64,000 nucleotides of DNA from JAWLHU01 sp041690255 (GCA_041690255.1 JAWLHU010000002.1:357455-421454); one strand, 5' to 3'. Shown: positions 33,317-41,982, numbered from the stretch's first letter. Notes: generated from the letters alone by a model not told the origin. Translations and numbers: made by a program.

Positions 33317-33775
33317 ATGCGCCTTCTGTGGAAGAGCCAGGCCGGCACCAGCCTGATCGAACTGCTGGTCGGTGGGGCGATCGCCCTCCTGGCCATCGGG
33401 GCGATCATCCAACTGCAGATCACAGCCTACCGGTCCCAGCACGCCGACGAGAGCCTGTTCCTCGCCCAGTCCGAAGCGATGAACGGGCTCGACCGGATCG
33501 TCCGCGATATTCGCATGGCTTCATCTATATCCGTCGCCGGCAGCAGCGTGGCGCTGCACGTGGACGGGGCGGTGGTCCAGTACCATCTGGATACCGGGAC
33601 CGGCCAGGTGATCCGCACCGAAAACGGGGTGGACCAGGCGCTGGGTGGGCAGGTGGAGTCGCTTCGGTTCACGGAGGAAGGAGGGGGCCGGACGGTGCGT
33701 GTCGAATGGCTCGCAAGGCTGGCCGACGGCAGCACCTACCTCCTCGAGAGCAGGGCCTCCCCCCGGATCCAGTAA
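33317..33775 (+). CDS. Minor pilin (PilW/PulJ-like)
   Basis: 152 residues. N-terminus QAGTSLIELLVGGAIALLAIG is a prepilin signal with Glu5. The head contains MNGLDRIVRDIRMA and a repeated valine-rich sheet, as in PilW/PulJ proteins. It starts two bases after the previous stop, with AAGGAGG upstream at 33302-33308. Confidence 0.85.
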   Translation: MRLLWKSQAGTSLIELLVGGAIALLAIGAIIQLQITAYRSQHADESLFLAQSEAMNGLDRIVRDIRMASSISVAGSSVALHVDGAVVQYHLDTGTGQVIRTENGVDQALGGQVESLRFTEEGGGRTVRVEWLARLADGSTYLLESRASPRIQ

Positions 33776-33809
33776 GGCGGATGAATACCGATCTGAGGTG
33801 AGGACAACC

Positions 33810-34760
33810 TTGTTTGGCAATCTCTTCGGACCCGGCGCCCTGGTGGGCGTTGATGCAGGCAGCCAGGCCATCAAGGTGGTGGAGGTGCGGGCTGCTGCGA
33901 AGAAGGCGTTCTCCCTTCAGGGGATGGGGACCGTGCCCGCCCCAGTCGGCGCCTTCGCACGCGGGCAGATCCAGGATGTGAAGCTGCTGGGCGATGCGAT
34001 CCGGGCGGCGCTGGAGCAGGCGGGGATCCGTGAGCGCAGGGCGGCCCTGGCGGTTCCCGCCCAGGTTGGCTTTGTGCGGCGGATCTCGTTTCCGCGCATG
34101 CCCATGAAGGAGCTCCGCGCGGCGATCGATATACAGCCGGAGCGGTATATCCCCTTTGCGCGCGACGGTGCGGTCTACGACATCTATCCCCTGCCGGCTG
34201 ATCCGTCAAAGGCGGAGATCCCGGTGATCATCGCTGCTGCCCCCCGCCAGGAGGTGGAGGGGCTCATGCGGGCGGCCAGTCTGGCCGGGCTGAAGCCAGT
34301 GCGAATCGACCTGGAGCCGCTGACCCTCTTCCGGGCGGCGGTTGCGACGGGTCAGGCCTCGCGGGAGGCATCTACCGGCATTGTGGATTTGGGCGGCTCG
34401 GCGGCCAAGATCAGCCTCTTCGAGGGCGACGTGCCCGTCGTCAGCCGGGTCGTGGATATGCCGGGAATGGGTGCCGGCGAAAGGGCAGATGGGACGGATG
34501 ACGTCTTCTGGGACATCCGCCGTTCCCTTGAGTTCGCCCTTACACAGCTCCAGTTGCCGCTCTCCCGGGTCCTTGTCACCGGCGGCGTTGGGGGCGACGA
34601 CTACCTGGCCCTCTCGCTCTCGGCCTACCTGCGGGGCTTCCTGGCGAACCGCCTGCCTGGTGATTTCCGTGTCGAACCGATGCGGGATGAAGAGGGGCGG
34701 ATCCCCCTTTCGCACATGCTGGCCTTTGGCCTATCCCTCCGACCGGAGCTCTTCGCATGA
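33810..34760 (+). CDS. pilM: Type IV pilus actin-like ATPase PilM
   Basis: 316 residues of actin-like fold: GALVGVDAGSQAIKVVEV (phosphate 1), GIVDLGGSAAKISLFEG (phosphate 2) and LVTGGVGGDD (adenosine region). PilM sits in the cytoplasm and binds the N-terminus of PilN. The start is TTG 33810 after TGAGGTGAGG; this gives the conserved LFGNLF beginning. It overlaps pilN by ATGA. Confidence 0.92.
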   Translation: MFGNLFGPGALVGVDAGSQAIKVVEVRAAAKKAFSLQGMGTVPAPVGAFARGQIQDVKLLGDAIRAALEQAGIRERRAALAVPAQVGFVRRISFPRMPMKELRAAIDIQPERYIPFARDGAVYDIYPLPADPSKAEIPVIIAAAPRQEVEGLMRAASLAGLKPVRIDLEPLTLFRAAVATGQASREASTGIVDLGGSAAKISLFEGDVPVVSRVVDMPGMGAGERADGTDDVFWDIRRSLEFALTQLQLPLSRVLVTGGVGGDDYLALSLSAYLRGFLANRLPGDFRVEPMRDEEGRIPLSHMLAFGLSLRPELFA

Positions 34761-35290
34761 TCAACATCAACCTGATCATCAAACCACCGCCCCTGGTGCG
34801 CTGGCGCACGGTTCTCATCATCGGTGTCGCCTTCGCCATTCTCGGGCTCCTCGGGATCGCTGCCATCGGCTGGGGCTCCGAGCTCCGAGCAGCGCAGCAG
34901 GAACTCTCTGATACGCAGGCGCTTCTGGCGGATTACACCAGGGTCGGCAACCGCCTGCCCGAGGTTCAGGAGGCCCTGAAGGTCGTTCAGGCAGAGCGCA
35001 GCCTCGTTGAGCAAATCGGCCGGAACCAGCGGTTCAGCCAGGCGGCTGTTCTGAAGATCCTCACGGTGACACCGCCCGAGGTGGCTCTCTCGCAACTCAC
35101 CTTCAGCGGGACAGGGGTGACGATCACCGGCCGGTCGCGCACCTTTGATGGGGCGATGCGGTACCTGAACTACCTCAAGGCGCAGTCGTCGCTGCTGGGC
35201 GTCCTGGAGGAGAATCTGATCACGATCGATACGGGTCAGACCAGCTTCACCTACTCGGTCCGGATTCGCGAGGAGGTGGAGCAGCCGTGA
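34757..35290 (+). CDS. pilN: Type IV pilus alignment protein PilN
   Basis: 177 residues. Starts MININLIIKPP, the short cytoplasmic segment that PilM binds, then one membrane helix (about 17-40), a coiled coil (about 45-85), and a ferredoxin-like beta domain. Overlaps both neighbours by four bases. Confidence 0.9.
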   Translation: MININLIIKPPPLVRWRTVLIIGVAFAILGLLGIAAIGWGSELRAAQQELSDTQALLADYTRVGNRLPEVQEALKVVQAERSLVEQIGRNQRFSQAAVLKILTVTPPEVALSQLTFSGTGVTITGRSRTFDGAMRYLNYLKAQSSLLGVLEENLITIDTGQTSFTYSVRIREEVEQP

Positions 35291-35853
35291 AGCGACAGCA
35301 GTTCCTTCTGATCGTGCTCATTTTCGTCGCCGTGACCATGTTGCCCCTCTACTTTGTGGATCAGCAGCGTGCCGCTCTGGAGAAGGAGCAGGCTGCCCTT
35401 CAGGAGCAAATCGCCCTGCAGCGGGAGAAGGTGGATGCCGTCAGGCGCCTGGAGGCGGAGCTCGCCCAGGAAGAGCAGGCGATGAGCGATCTGGATCAGC
35501 GGTTGATCGACTCCGGGGATCCCTTCGCCGCCATGGAGCGCGAGATAGCCAGTGTGGCCGCCCGGGCGGGTCTGCGGGTTATTGAATTGAACCTCTCGGG
35601 CGCAGAGGCGCTTGAGCAGGTTCCGACCGTGCAGCGCTACAGCGCCAAAGTGGAGCTCTCCGGCAGTGTGGGTGGCTTCATCGAGTTCATCAGGCTGCTG
35701 GAGGCGCACCGGCTGTTGATCGAGATTCCGGATCTGGACCTGGGGTTTGGGACGGGGGCCACGACCGTGACCCCTGCGGCAGGGCAGGCCGCACCTCCCT
35801 TCGTGACCCGTATCGAACTTCACTTCTTCGGAAAGGTGCCGGGCGACAAGTAG
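35287..35853 (+). CDS. pilO: Type IV pilus alignment protein PilO
   Basis: 188 residues. One N-terminal helix (about 6-25), a coiled coil (about 27-75, LEKEQAALQEQIALQREKV) and a C-terminal ferredoxin-like domain; partner of PilN. GTG 35287 overlaps the pilN stop. Last gene of the operon; a terminator overlaps its stop. No pilP or pilQ follows, as expected without an outer membrane. Confidence 0.88.
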   Translation: MKRQQFLLIVLIFVAVTMLPLYFVDQQRAALEKEQAALQEQIALQREKVDAVRRLEAELAQEEQAMSDLDQRLIDSGDPFAAMEREIASVAARAGLRVIELNLSGAEALEQVPTVQRYSAKVELSGSVGGFIEFIRLLEAHRLLIEIPDLDLGFGTGATTVTPAAGQAAPPFVTRIELHFFGKVPGDK

Positions 35854-35866
35854 CCGCCCGGTTTTG
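35839..35866 (+). terminator. Terminator of the pilus operon
   Basis: Seven-base stem CCGGGCG/CGCCCGG with the pilO stop codon in the nine-base loop, followed by TTTT. Confidence 0.75.
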
Positions 35867-35868
35867 GT

Positions 35869-35874
35869 TAAACT
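35869..35874 (+). promoter_or_regulatory. -10 element placed for a leaderless DegV mRNA
   Basis: TAAACT ends six bases before the ATG at 35881, so transcription would start at about the A of ATG. No ribosome binding site is present, and the terminator just upstream prevents read-through from supplying one. The -35 is poor. Confidence 0.4.
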
Positions 35875-35880
35875 AGCCAC

Positions 35881-36711
35881 ATGACCGTTCAAATCGTTAC
35901 AGATAGTGGCTCCGATCTGACTCCGGAACTGGCCGCTGCCCTCGGGGTGGTGGTGGCACCTCTGCGAGTTCTCCTGGGCGGAACCGAGTACCGCGATGGT
36001 GTGGACCTCACCCCCGCTGCGTTCTACCAGAAAATGAGGGAGAATAAGGAGCTCCCGAAGACCTCGCAGCCCACCCCTCCCGATCTGGAAGCGGCCTATC
36101 GCACCGCCGCCGCCAAAGGATCGGTGGTCGGGATTCACCTGAGCTCTGCTCTCAGCGGGAGCTATCAGGGGGCCATCATGGCCGCCCGAGCGGTCGATCC
36201 GACCATTCCGATTGTCGATTCGAAGACCGGTTCCGGCGGCCTGGCCCTCCTGGTCATGGAGGCGGTACGCTTCGCCCGGAAGGGCGCTTCGCCCGCCGAG
36301 ATCGTCCAGCGGGTTGAGCAGATGCGGCCCACGAGTCGTACTCTGGTGGCGCTGAACACGCTGGAGAATGCCGTGAAGGGCGGCCGGGTCAGCCCGGTGA
36401 CCGGTATTGCGGCCTCGCTCCTGGGGGTCAAGCCAATCGTCCACGTGACCGATCAGGGCCGGGTCGAGCAGTTGGACCGCGCACGGGGTCGGGCCCGGTC
36501 GTTGCAGCGCCTGCTGGACCTGGCCGGCGACATGCGCCGGGACTGGTCCGGCGCCCGTGTCTGCATCGCCCACGGCCATGTGCCGGAGGAGGCGGAGGCT
36601 TTCGCCCAGGAAGTGAAGGAACGCTTCGCCCCCGCGGAGGTCACCCTGCTTGAGATCGGTGCAACCATTGGCACGTACGCCGCGGAGGGAGCGATCCTCC
36701 TCAGCTTCTGA
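35881..36711 (+). CDS. DegV family fatty-acid-binding protein
   Basis: 276 residues. VTDSGSDLTPELA at the start, SQPTPPDLEAAY, HLSSALSGSYQGA and TLENAVKGGRVS are DegV hallmarks. DegV proteins bind a fatty acid between two lobes; in Firmicutes FakB-type members present it to the FakA kinase for phosphorylation and entry into phospholipid synthesis. No fakA is in the window. The ATG has no Shine-Dalgarno sequence and sits six bases after a -10-like element, suggesting a leaderless message. Confidence 0.92.
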   Translation: MTVQIVTDSGSDLTPELAAALGVVVAPLRVLLGGTEYRDGVDLTPAAFYQKMRENKELPKTSQPTPPDLEAAYRTAAAKGSVVGIHLSSALSGSYQGAIMAARAVDPTIPIVDSKTGSGGLALLVMEAVRFARKGASPAEIVQRVEQMRPTSRTLVALNTLENAVKGGRVSPVTGIAASLLGVKPIVHVTDQGRVEQLDRARGRARSLQRLLDLAGDMRRDWSGARVCIAHGHVPEEAEAFAQEVKERFAPAEVTLLEIGATIGTYAAEGAILLSF

Positions 36712-36727
36712 CACGAGGTGAACCGGT

Positions 36728-37438
36728 ATGGATCTTCGAGCCGAGCTTTCCATTCACATGCGTGCAGCGGAGGATCGTCGCCCCGTGTACGGGGCGCTCC
36801 TGGCGGGGGTGCTCTACGTGAGAGAGCCCGTGGAGCGGCTCTGGGCCGTCTCGCAGCCCGGCACGAAGAACCGTGCGCTGCCGGCCTTTCTCACCCCCGG
36901 GGAGGGGGAGGCCTTCTGGTCGGCGGCGGCAACCGGTCAGCCGGTCACGATGACCAGCATGCCCTTTCAGCAACTGGCCGATGCGGCCCGGCAGGTCGGT
37001 GGTCTCCTGATCGACCCGGCAGGAGTCGGTCTGCTGCTTGATCGGGCAGAGCTGACCCAGTTGGCTGCGGGGGAGATTCCGGGCGAGTTCACCGCCTGGC
37101 TGCAAGGCTGGGGGCGGCTTCAGGAGCGGACCGGCGAGGTGATTGCCCGCCTGCGCCGCTCGCATGTTCATGTGATCACCGGCCGCAGTGGGGAGAGCCA
37201 GCGACTCTACCTGCTGGAGCGATCCGATGATGGCACCGTCGCGGTTCCCTGCTTTTCCTCGGCCGAGACCCTGGCGCAGTTTGCCCGGGTTCGCCGGCTC
37301 TTTGACGGGGACCCGGCCTATGCCGTTGCCCTGGTGAGCGGCGAAACCTGCCTGCGGGCCGCATCTGGCCTTGGCGCTTACCTGCTGCTGGACCCCGAGA
37401 GTCCATGGGAGTTGCAGGTGGAGCCCTCTTTGCCCTGA
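36728..37438 (+). CDS. SseB-like protein
   Basis: 236 residues, soluble. The first half has ALPAFLTPGEGEAFWSAA, QLADAARQVGGLLIDPAG and LLLDRAELTQLAAGE, the layout of the SseB N-terminal domain (PF07179); a second, weaker copy follows (AVPCFSSAETLAQFARV). Function in most bacteria is unknown. GAGGTGA precedes ATG 36728, 16 bases after the DegV stop, so the two may be one transcript. Confidence 0.6.
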   Translation: MDLRAELSIHMRAAEDRRPVYGALLAGVLYVREPVERLWAVSQPGTKNRALPAFLTPGEGEAFWSAAATGQPVTMTSMPFQQLADAARQVGGLLIDPAGVGLLLDRAELTQLAAGEIPGEFTAWLQGWGRLQERTGEVIARLRRSHVHVITGRSGESQRLYLLERSDDGTVAVPCFSSAETLAQFARVRRLFDGDPAYAVALVSGETCLRAASGLGAYLLLDPESPWELQVEPSLP

Positions 37439-37447
37439 CCCGCATGA

Positions 37448-37496
37448 AAAGAGGCTGTCCCTCGTCATGGCAGGTGACGTCTGGGACAGCCTCTTT
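37448..37496. terminator. Bidirectional terminator
   Basis: Fourteen-base perfect stem AAAGAGGCTGTCCC/GGGACAGCCTCTTT with a further inner pairing (CGTCA/TGACG); A and T tails fit both the plus-strand gene ending at 37438 and the reverse-strand gene ending at 37501. Confidence 0.85.
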
Positions 37497-37500
37497 GTGA

Positions 37501-38418
37501 TCAGGGCTTGTTGGAGGTGGTTCCTATCGGGCGGTACAGGTCGGTGGCGTCAAACCGGAGAACCGGCCCGTAGGCCGCCCAGGGGGCGGTCAGGCTTGCG
37601 GCAGTTCCCTCGGAGAGGTCCGAGACGGATCCGACAGCCACCGTGGAGTTGGTCAGATCGACCACGGCCGCCAGGGGGCGGGTGACCACGTACCCTCCCG
37701 CAGGGGTGCGGGTTACCTCCCGCGTCGCGAAGCCGTAGGGCACGTCGGAGACCGCCTCGAAGATGGTCCAGGTCAGGTGGAACCCTTCGTTCAGGGCGGC
37801 GGGTCGCACCCGTTCGGCAGCCCGCTTCAGCCAGGCCTCCAACCGCACCGGCTGCTCCCGGACCTCACGGACCCACTCGCTGTACTCGCTCAGCTTGACA
37901 ATGCCCGCCAGGACCGTGTTCTGTTTGCTGTCGCGCACCACCTGGTAGTCGACCGTGAACATGACCTGACCATTGACCCGGTACTGGCTGAACTCCGCAG
38001 CCAGGGCGGCCCTGGCATCGACGCGGGTCCTGACCACCGGACCGTAGCCACTGCCAGGGGAGGTTGGTGCGGTTACCGGGCCGGTTGGCATGCCGGGGGG
38101 ACCGGGACTCGGTGAGTTGCGGAGCAGGCCCTCATCTACCATGTAGGGGAGCTGGACGACCATATCTTGCGGTTGATAGGTCGGCGTGGAGGGGTTCGTC
38201 CACTCCGGGGAGATCGCGGGGGCTTCCGTCTCCGCCGTCGGGGGAGAGGTCTTTTCGTCGCTCGCAGGGGTTGGGGAGGGCGCTTCGGCCACCGGCTCAT
38301 TCGGAGGAGCCGCGCCGGGAGCAGGAACCTCCCGGTAGGTCGCGAGGGCGATCCCGCTGACAAATCCCAGCGTCAGCAGCAATGGCATCGCTGCGAAGAG
38401 CAGCCACCGTGGTATCAT
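37501..38418 (-). CDS. Membrane-anchored extracytoplasmic protein of unknown function
   Basis: 305 residues. One N-terminal helix (PRWLLFAAMPLLLTLGFVSGI) without a clear cleavage site, then a Pro/Ala/Glu/Thr-rich linker to about residue 120, then a beta-rich domain (EFSQYRVNGQVMFTVDYQVV, GFHLTWTIFEAVSDVPYG). It is therefore probably tethered outside the membrane. I do not recognise the domain. ATG follows a GGAGGGAG site. It diverges from the O-antigen-ligase-like gene. Confidence 0.65.
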   Translation of the reverse strand: MIPRWLLFAAMPLLLTLGFVSGIALATYREVPAPGAAPPNEPVAEAPSPTPASDEKTSPPTAETEAPAISPEWTNPSTPTYQPQDMVVQLPYMVDEGLLRNSPSPGPPGMPTGPVTAPTSPGSGYGPVVRTRVDARAALAAEFSQYRVNGQVMFTVDYQVVRDSKQNTVLAGIVKLSEYSEWVREVREQPVRLEAWLKRAAERVRPAALNEGFHLTWTIFEAVSDVPYGFATREVTRTPAGGYVVTRPLAAVVDLTNSTVAVGSVSDLSEGTAASLTAPWAAYGPVLRFDATDLYRPIGTTSNKP

Positions 38419-38478
38419 GTGATCTCCCTCCCTCCAAGGCAGGCACTCCTATAGATCATGGCGAATGGAGAGATCCAA

Positions 38479-40368
38479 ATGGGACAGATCTCTTCGGCCA
38501 CACGGACCCTGCCGGCGCTCTTGCTTCTCTTCGGCGCCGGGGCTTTCTGGGACGGGCTTTACACTCCTGCTGCACAGCTCCTCGCCGCCGCCGTTGCCGC
38601 CCTTATGGCCCTGGTCGGGCCTCGGGCGGTGAGCTTGTCGCGCCTGGAGTTGGTTGCTGTGGGGCTGTTGCTCTTCGGGGTGGGCGCCTCGCTGCTGCAT
38701 CCCGCGGCGACGGGGGTGGCCGTGCATGGGCCGGTCATCGCGGGAGGATGGCTCCTCGCCATGCTGGCGGGGCGGGCACTGGCACACGGGGGGCTTACAG
38801 AGGTACATCTCGCCCGATTCTGGGCGATCACCGGGGCCCTCATGGCATTCGGCGGGCTGGTTCTGATCTCCTTCACGCCGCTCCACCACTCGGGTCGGCT
38901 GGCGTCTTTTCTGGGCTACCCGATCGCCGTGGGCGTCCTTGGGCTGCTGGGTCTGACCGGTGCTCTCCCCGACCTGGCAGCAGGGCGGTGGTGGGCCGCA
39001 CCGCTCCTGCTGGGCAACGGTCTTGCGCTCGTCCTCTCGGGCTCGCGCTGGGTCTGGCTGACGGCCTTGCTGTTGCTCATCTACCTGCTCATGACCGGGC
39101 CAGACCTGCTGCGACGGGCGTTTCGCCCCGGTATCTCCGCCCTGGTGCTCGCCCTGACCGCCAGCCTCTGGGCGGCTCCGGCGGTCGCCCAGCGGGCGGC
39201 GCCCCGCATCTGGCTGATCCTCGCCATCTCTCTACTGACGCTGGGAGCGCTGCTTCGGTTTCACGAGAGCCGGTACTTGTGGCGCGGGTCCTGGGGCGTT
39301 GCCGCCGTTCTGATGGTTCTGGCTCCGGGCTGGGCCTGGCTGTTGGGCAGGGCCTCTGCGCTCCCGCTGACCGAGGGCTCCTCGGTCGAGCGGCTCACCT
39401 TCCTGCGCGATGGTCTGGCCCTGCTTCAGGCGCTCCCTCTGGGCGGTGGTTTTCGGGCCTGGAGCGCCCTACACCTGCAGGCGGCGAGTTATGCCTACTA
39501 CTCGGCGGAGGTCCACAGTGCGCCCCTCGACATGGCCCTCGCCTTCGGATGGGTAGGCGGGGCCGGCTTCCTGCTCCTCCTGGGCCGGTTCCTCGTCGGG
39601 CTTCGCCGGGCGGGGGGCTGGTCTCCCTTCCGGTTGGCAGCCCTGGCGGGGCTGGGCGCCCTCGCTCTGCACGCCCTGCTCGACTGGGACCTGAGTTATG
39701 CCCTCTTCTCGTTCCCTCTCTGGTTCGGCTTCGGCCTCATTCCGCCCAAAGGCCGGCCCGTGCACCTTGCGCAACCGGTCACGATCACCCTGGCAGCGGT
39801 CACCCTGGTCGCCGCCACCGTCGTAGGGGCGGGGGATCTCTTTGCCCAGCAGGCACGGGGTGCCCTGGAGCGGCGGGCTCCCGAGGCCGCCCTGCTCCAC
39901 GCCGGCGCAGCGGTGGCAATCACGCCTTGGAACGACCTGGCCCACGGGCTCCTGGGCGAGGCGCAGGCGAGGCTGGGGCTGGGAGAGGCGGCGCTCTCCT
40001 CGCTCCGGACCGCACGGCGCCTGGGGCCCTACGAGCCCTGGTACGCTCAGCTTCTCGCCCAGGAGTTGTCCCGGCAGGGGCGGGCCGAGGAGGCGGCGCA
40101 GGCCTATCGGGAGTACGTCGGTCTCTGGCCCTGGCAGATCACGGTGTACGAGGAGGCGCTTCAGGCCCATGTCGACCTGATCGTGCGGGCCCAGGCCGCC
40201 GGAGATACGCCACGCGTGGTGGAGCTGGCCCGCAGTGGCAGGGCGATTCTGGAGCGGCTTTCTGAACAGAAGGCACGGGAGCCGGCGAAGACGCCGCGGC
40301 GTCCCATGCAGGTGGAGACACCGGCGGTCCAGCAGGCCCGGCGGGTGATCGAGAGCATCGGCCCATAG
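38479..40368 (+). CDS. O-antigen-ligase-like membrane protein with TPR tail
   Basis: 629 residues. About 11-12 membrane helices in residues 1-450 with the Wzy/WaaL-like region (SGSRWVWLTALLLLIYLL, and the extracellular loop GGGFRAWSALHLQAASYAYYSAEVHSAPLDMALAFGWVG, cited for its ligase-type H/R pattern), then a soluble C-terminal part of TPR-like helices (AALLHAGAAVAITPWND, AEEAAQAYREYV). Proteins of this type polymerise or transfer glycans, or glycosylate pilins; target unknown here. I preferred ATG 38479, seven bases after GGAGAG; ATG 38458 has no good site. A large alternative frame on the same strand is a high-GC shadow. Confidence 0.65.
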   Translation: MGQISSATRTLPALLLLFGAGAFWDGLYTPAAQLLAAAVAALMALVGPRAVSLSRLELVAVGLLLFGVGASLLHPAATGVAVHGPVIAGGWLLAMLAGRALAHGGLTEVHLARFWAITGALMAFGGLVLISFTPLHHSGRLASFLGYPIAVGVLGLLGLTGALPDLAAGRWWAAPLLLGNGLALVLSGSRWVWLTALLLLIYLLMTGPDLLRRAFRPGISALVLALTASLWAAPAVAQRAAPRIWLILAISLLTLGALLRFHESRYLWRGSWGVAAVLMVLAPGWAWLLGRASALPLTEGSSVERLTFLRDGLALLQALPLGGGFRAWSALHLQAASYAYYSAEVHSAPLDMALAFGWVGGAGFLLLLGRFLVGLRRAGGWSPFRLAALAGLGALALHALLDWDLSYALFSFPLWFGFGLIPPKGRPVHLAQPVTITLAAVTLVAATVVGAGDLFAQQARGALERRAPEAALLHAGAAVAITPWNDLAHGLLGEAQARLGLGEAALSSLRTARRLGPYEPWYAQLLAQELSRQGRAEEAAQAYREYVGLWPWQITVYEEALQAHVDLIVRAQAAGDTPRVVELARSGRAILERLSEQKAREPAKTPRRPMQVETPAVQQARRVIESIGP

Positions 40369-40389
40369 CACCATCGTTCCGAGAACGGA

Positions 40390-40423
40390 GGGACCGGCCG
40401 CCCTGTCTGGGCTTGCCGGTCCC
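40390..40423. terminator. Bidirectional terminator
   Basis: Nine-base perfect stem GGGACCGGC/GCCGGTCCC between convergent genes ending at 40368 and 40432; T-rich tail is short (TTG). Confidence 0.6.
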
Positions 40424-40431
40424 TTGCGCCG

Positions 40432-41124
40432 TTACGAGTTGATCGCATTGGAGGGCTCTCCGTTCTCGCCGCTCTCCCGGTGCTTCATGATCAGCAGGTC
40501 GATCGCCATCTCCAGCACGTCAGGGCGCACCCCCGCAGTCGCCGCCTTCTTCATGAGGCTGATATAGGCTGCGAAGGTCTCTGCCGGAACCCCTTCTGCC
40601 TGGTCCGCACCCATGTAGCCCGACCGGAACCAGTGCCGGGAGATGCCCGTCAGCCGGGACAGGTCCTCGCCCATCCGGCGAATAACGCCGTCGGGCAGGC
40701 GGCTGGCCTCTCCTTCATCGAGAAGCCCCTGAATCGTCGCGACCTCTATGCCCAGCGTCTGAGCCAGGCGCTCCAGCGGGAACTCCTGCGGGTATTCCGC
40801 AATGAGGAACTGCAGGACCATCCGGGTCCGGTTCAGGGCCGAGGTGAAGTAGAGCCGGCTCCGTTCGTGCGGGGGGAGCCGGCGAATCGATTGTTCGAAG
40901 TCCTGGCGCGGGTCGCGACCGGTCATCAGGTATTCGATGGTCACACCATAGCCCTCAGCAATCTTCCGCAGGGTGCTGTGAAGGCTCGTGGTAGCCTGCC
41001 CGTGTTCGATCCGGGCAATCGTGGTGTGGCTGACCCCCGTGCGGATCGATGCTTGGCGCAGAGAGTCCCCATGGGCAGCGCGTATAGCTGCGATGCGTCG
41101 TCCAATGTGGATCCGTCCGCTCAT
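40432..41124 (-). CDS. XRE-family transcriptional regulator
   Basis: 230 residues. Helix-turn-helix at about residues 8-62 (IGRRIAAIRAAHGDSLRQAS, TGVSHTTIARIEHGQATTSLHSTLRKIAEGYGV), the standard XRE fold. The long C-terminal helical part (80-225) is unfamiliar and probably dimerises or senses a ligand. ATG (complement of 41122-41124) is nine bases after GGAGGG. It is probably transcribed with the 55-codon gene upstream from one promoter. Confidence 0.87.
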   Translation of the reverse strand: MSGRIHIGRRIAAIRAAHGDSLRQASIRTGVSHTTIARIEHGQATTSLHSTLRKIAEGYGVTIEYLMTGRDPRQDFEQSIRRLPPHERSRLYFTSALNRTRMVLQFLIAEYPQEFPLERLAQTLGIEVATIQGLLDEGEASRLPDGVIRRMGEDLSRLTGISRHWFRSGYMGADQAEGVPAETFAAYISLMKKAATAGVRPDVLEMAIDLLIMKHRESGENGEPSNAINS

Positions 41125-41194
41125 TTTCCATCGCCCTCCGGTATTGGTAACCCAGTCCGAAGGTCCACCAGGCACGATCACGGCACGATCGAAC

Positions 41195-41362
41195 TCACGA
41201 CCTCCGCACGGGCAACGAATGACTGGCTGATTCCTCGCCCTCCAGGGCGATTCTTCGCATGATCAGAAGGGCACGGCGCACCTCGTCCGGGCTGTTAACC
41301 TGAATGCTGCCCTCCTCCAGCGCCTCCAGGACCCGGTCAATTGCTGGGATCACCTCGTCCAA
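41195..41362 (-). CDS. 55-residue protein upstream of the XRE regulator
   Basis: Short gene below usual length cut-offs. TTG start (complement of 41360-41362) with AAGGGGG about nine bases upstream; product begins MDEVIPAIDRVLEALEEG and ends LPVRRS. It is acidic at the N-terminus, helical and without membrane segments. A consensus promoter lies just upstream, and the regulator gene starts 70 bases downstream. The intact frame, ribosome binding site and promoter support it; the function (perhaps a partner of the regulator) is unknown. Confidence 0.5.
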   Translation of the reverse strand: MDEVIPAIDRVLEALEEGSIQVNSPDEVRRALLIMRRIALEGEESASHSLPVRRS

Positions 41363-41406
41363 CGCCCTGCCCCCTTCTCGTTACGGTAAACAAAGGCTCC
41401 ATCAAA

Positions 41407-41436
41407 AAAATAGCGCATAAGAGGCCAACTGGTCAA
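41407..41436 (-). promoter_or_regulatory. Promoter for the small gene and XRE regulator
   Basis: Read on the reverse strand: TTGACC (41436-41431), an 18-base spacer and TATTTT (41412-41407), in an AT-rich stretch. Start of transcription would be near 41400. Confidence 0.7.
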
Positions 41437-41489
41437 GGTATTTACAGAAAAATCTTGCCTAAGTTTTCTTAGTCACGTGAACAAGCCGA

Positions 41490-41514
41490 AACGGAGGGAT
41501 TCGCTCCCTCCGTT
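41490..41514 (-). terminator. Terminator of the 41.5-42.0 kb gene
   Basis: Perfect ten-base stem AACGGAGGGA/TCCCTCCGTT with a five-base loop, three bases after the reverse-strand stop; only a moderate T run follows. Confidence 0.65.
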
Positions 41515-41517
41515 CGC

Positions 41518-41982
41518 TTAACGACCTGTGGCGCTCGGCCACTCCCCCATGATGTCGGTCTCCGCACCGAGCGTCTGCTGGCCCCAATCACAGAGGCGCT
41601 CGAACTCGGCGGCTGAGAGCACCTGAGTCCCACCGGCGACCCGCTGCCCCTGCACGATGGCGGTAAGCGGGCGGGGCATCTCCTTCCCCTGCCGGCTCCC
41701 GTGCTGAAGCAGCCAGACCTGCAGTATCTCGGGCTGATCGCCCAGTGCCCATTCCGTCTCCCGACAGATCCCGAGCAGCCCCTCCCATGTAGCTTCGGCC
41801 TGCCCGCTGACGACACAGATCAGGGCCGGCGGTTCCTCAGCAAGCAGGGGAACGTTGACCACAGCGGAGTATCGTTCGATCTCGGCCTCGTGACCGTAGG
41901 AGCGCAGCATCTGGACCCCGCGCACCAGGTGGCCCAGCCGATCGCCTTCTGTGGAACTCAGGCCAAAGAAAACCCTGCTCAT
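41518..41982 (-). CDS. Hypothetical protein
   Basis: 154 residues, soluble, with alternating strands and helices (VFFGLSSTEGDRLGHLVRGVQML, ALICVVSGQAEATWEGLLGI). No motif I know; the pattern could be a small nucleotide- or protein-binding fold. ATG (complement of 41980-41982) after GGAGGGGG. Single gene with its own terminator. Confidence 0.65.
   Translation of the reverse strand: MSRVFFGLSSTEGDRLGHLVRGVQMLRSYGHEAEIERYSAVVNVPLLAEEPPALICVVSGQAEATWEGLLGICRETEWALGDQPEILQVWLLQHGSRQGKEMPRPLTAIVQGQRVAGGTQVLSAAEFERLCDWGQQTLGAETDIMGEWPSATGR

Noticed and set aside
38382..40265. 627-codon plus-strand frame overlapping the O-antigen-ligase-like gene
   Set aside because: Its product is a Gly/Arg/Pro-rich shadow, whereas the other frame gives regular membrane helices and TPR-like helices.
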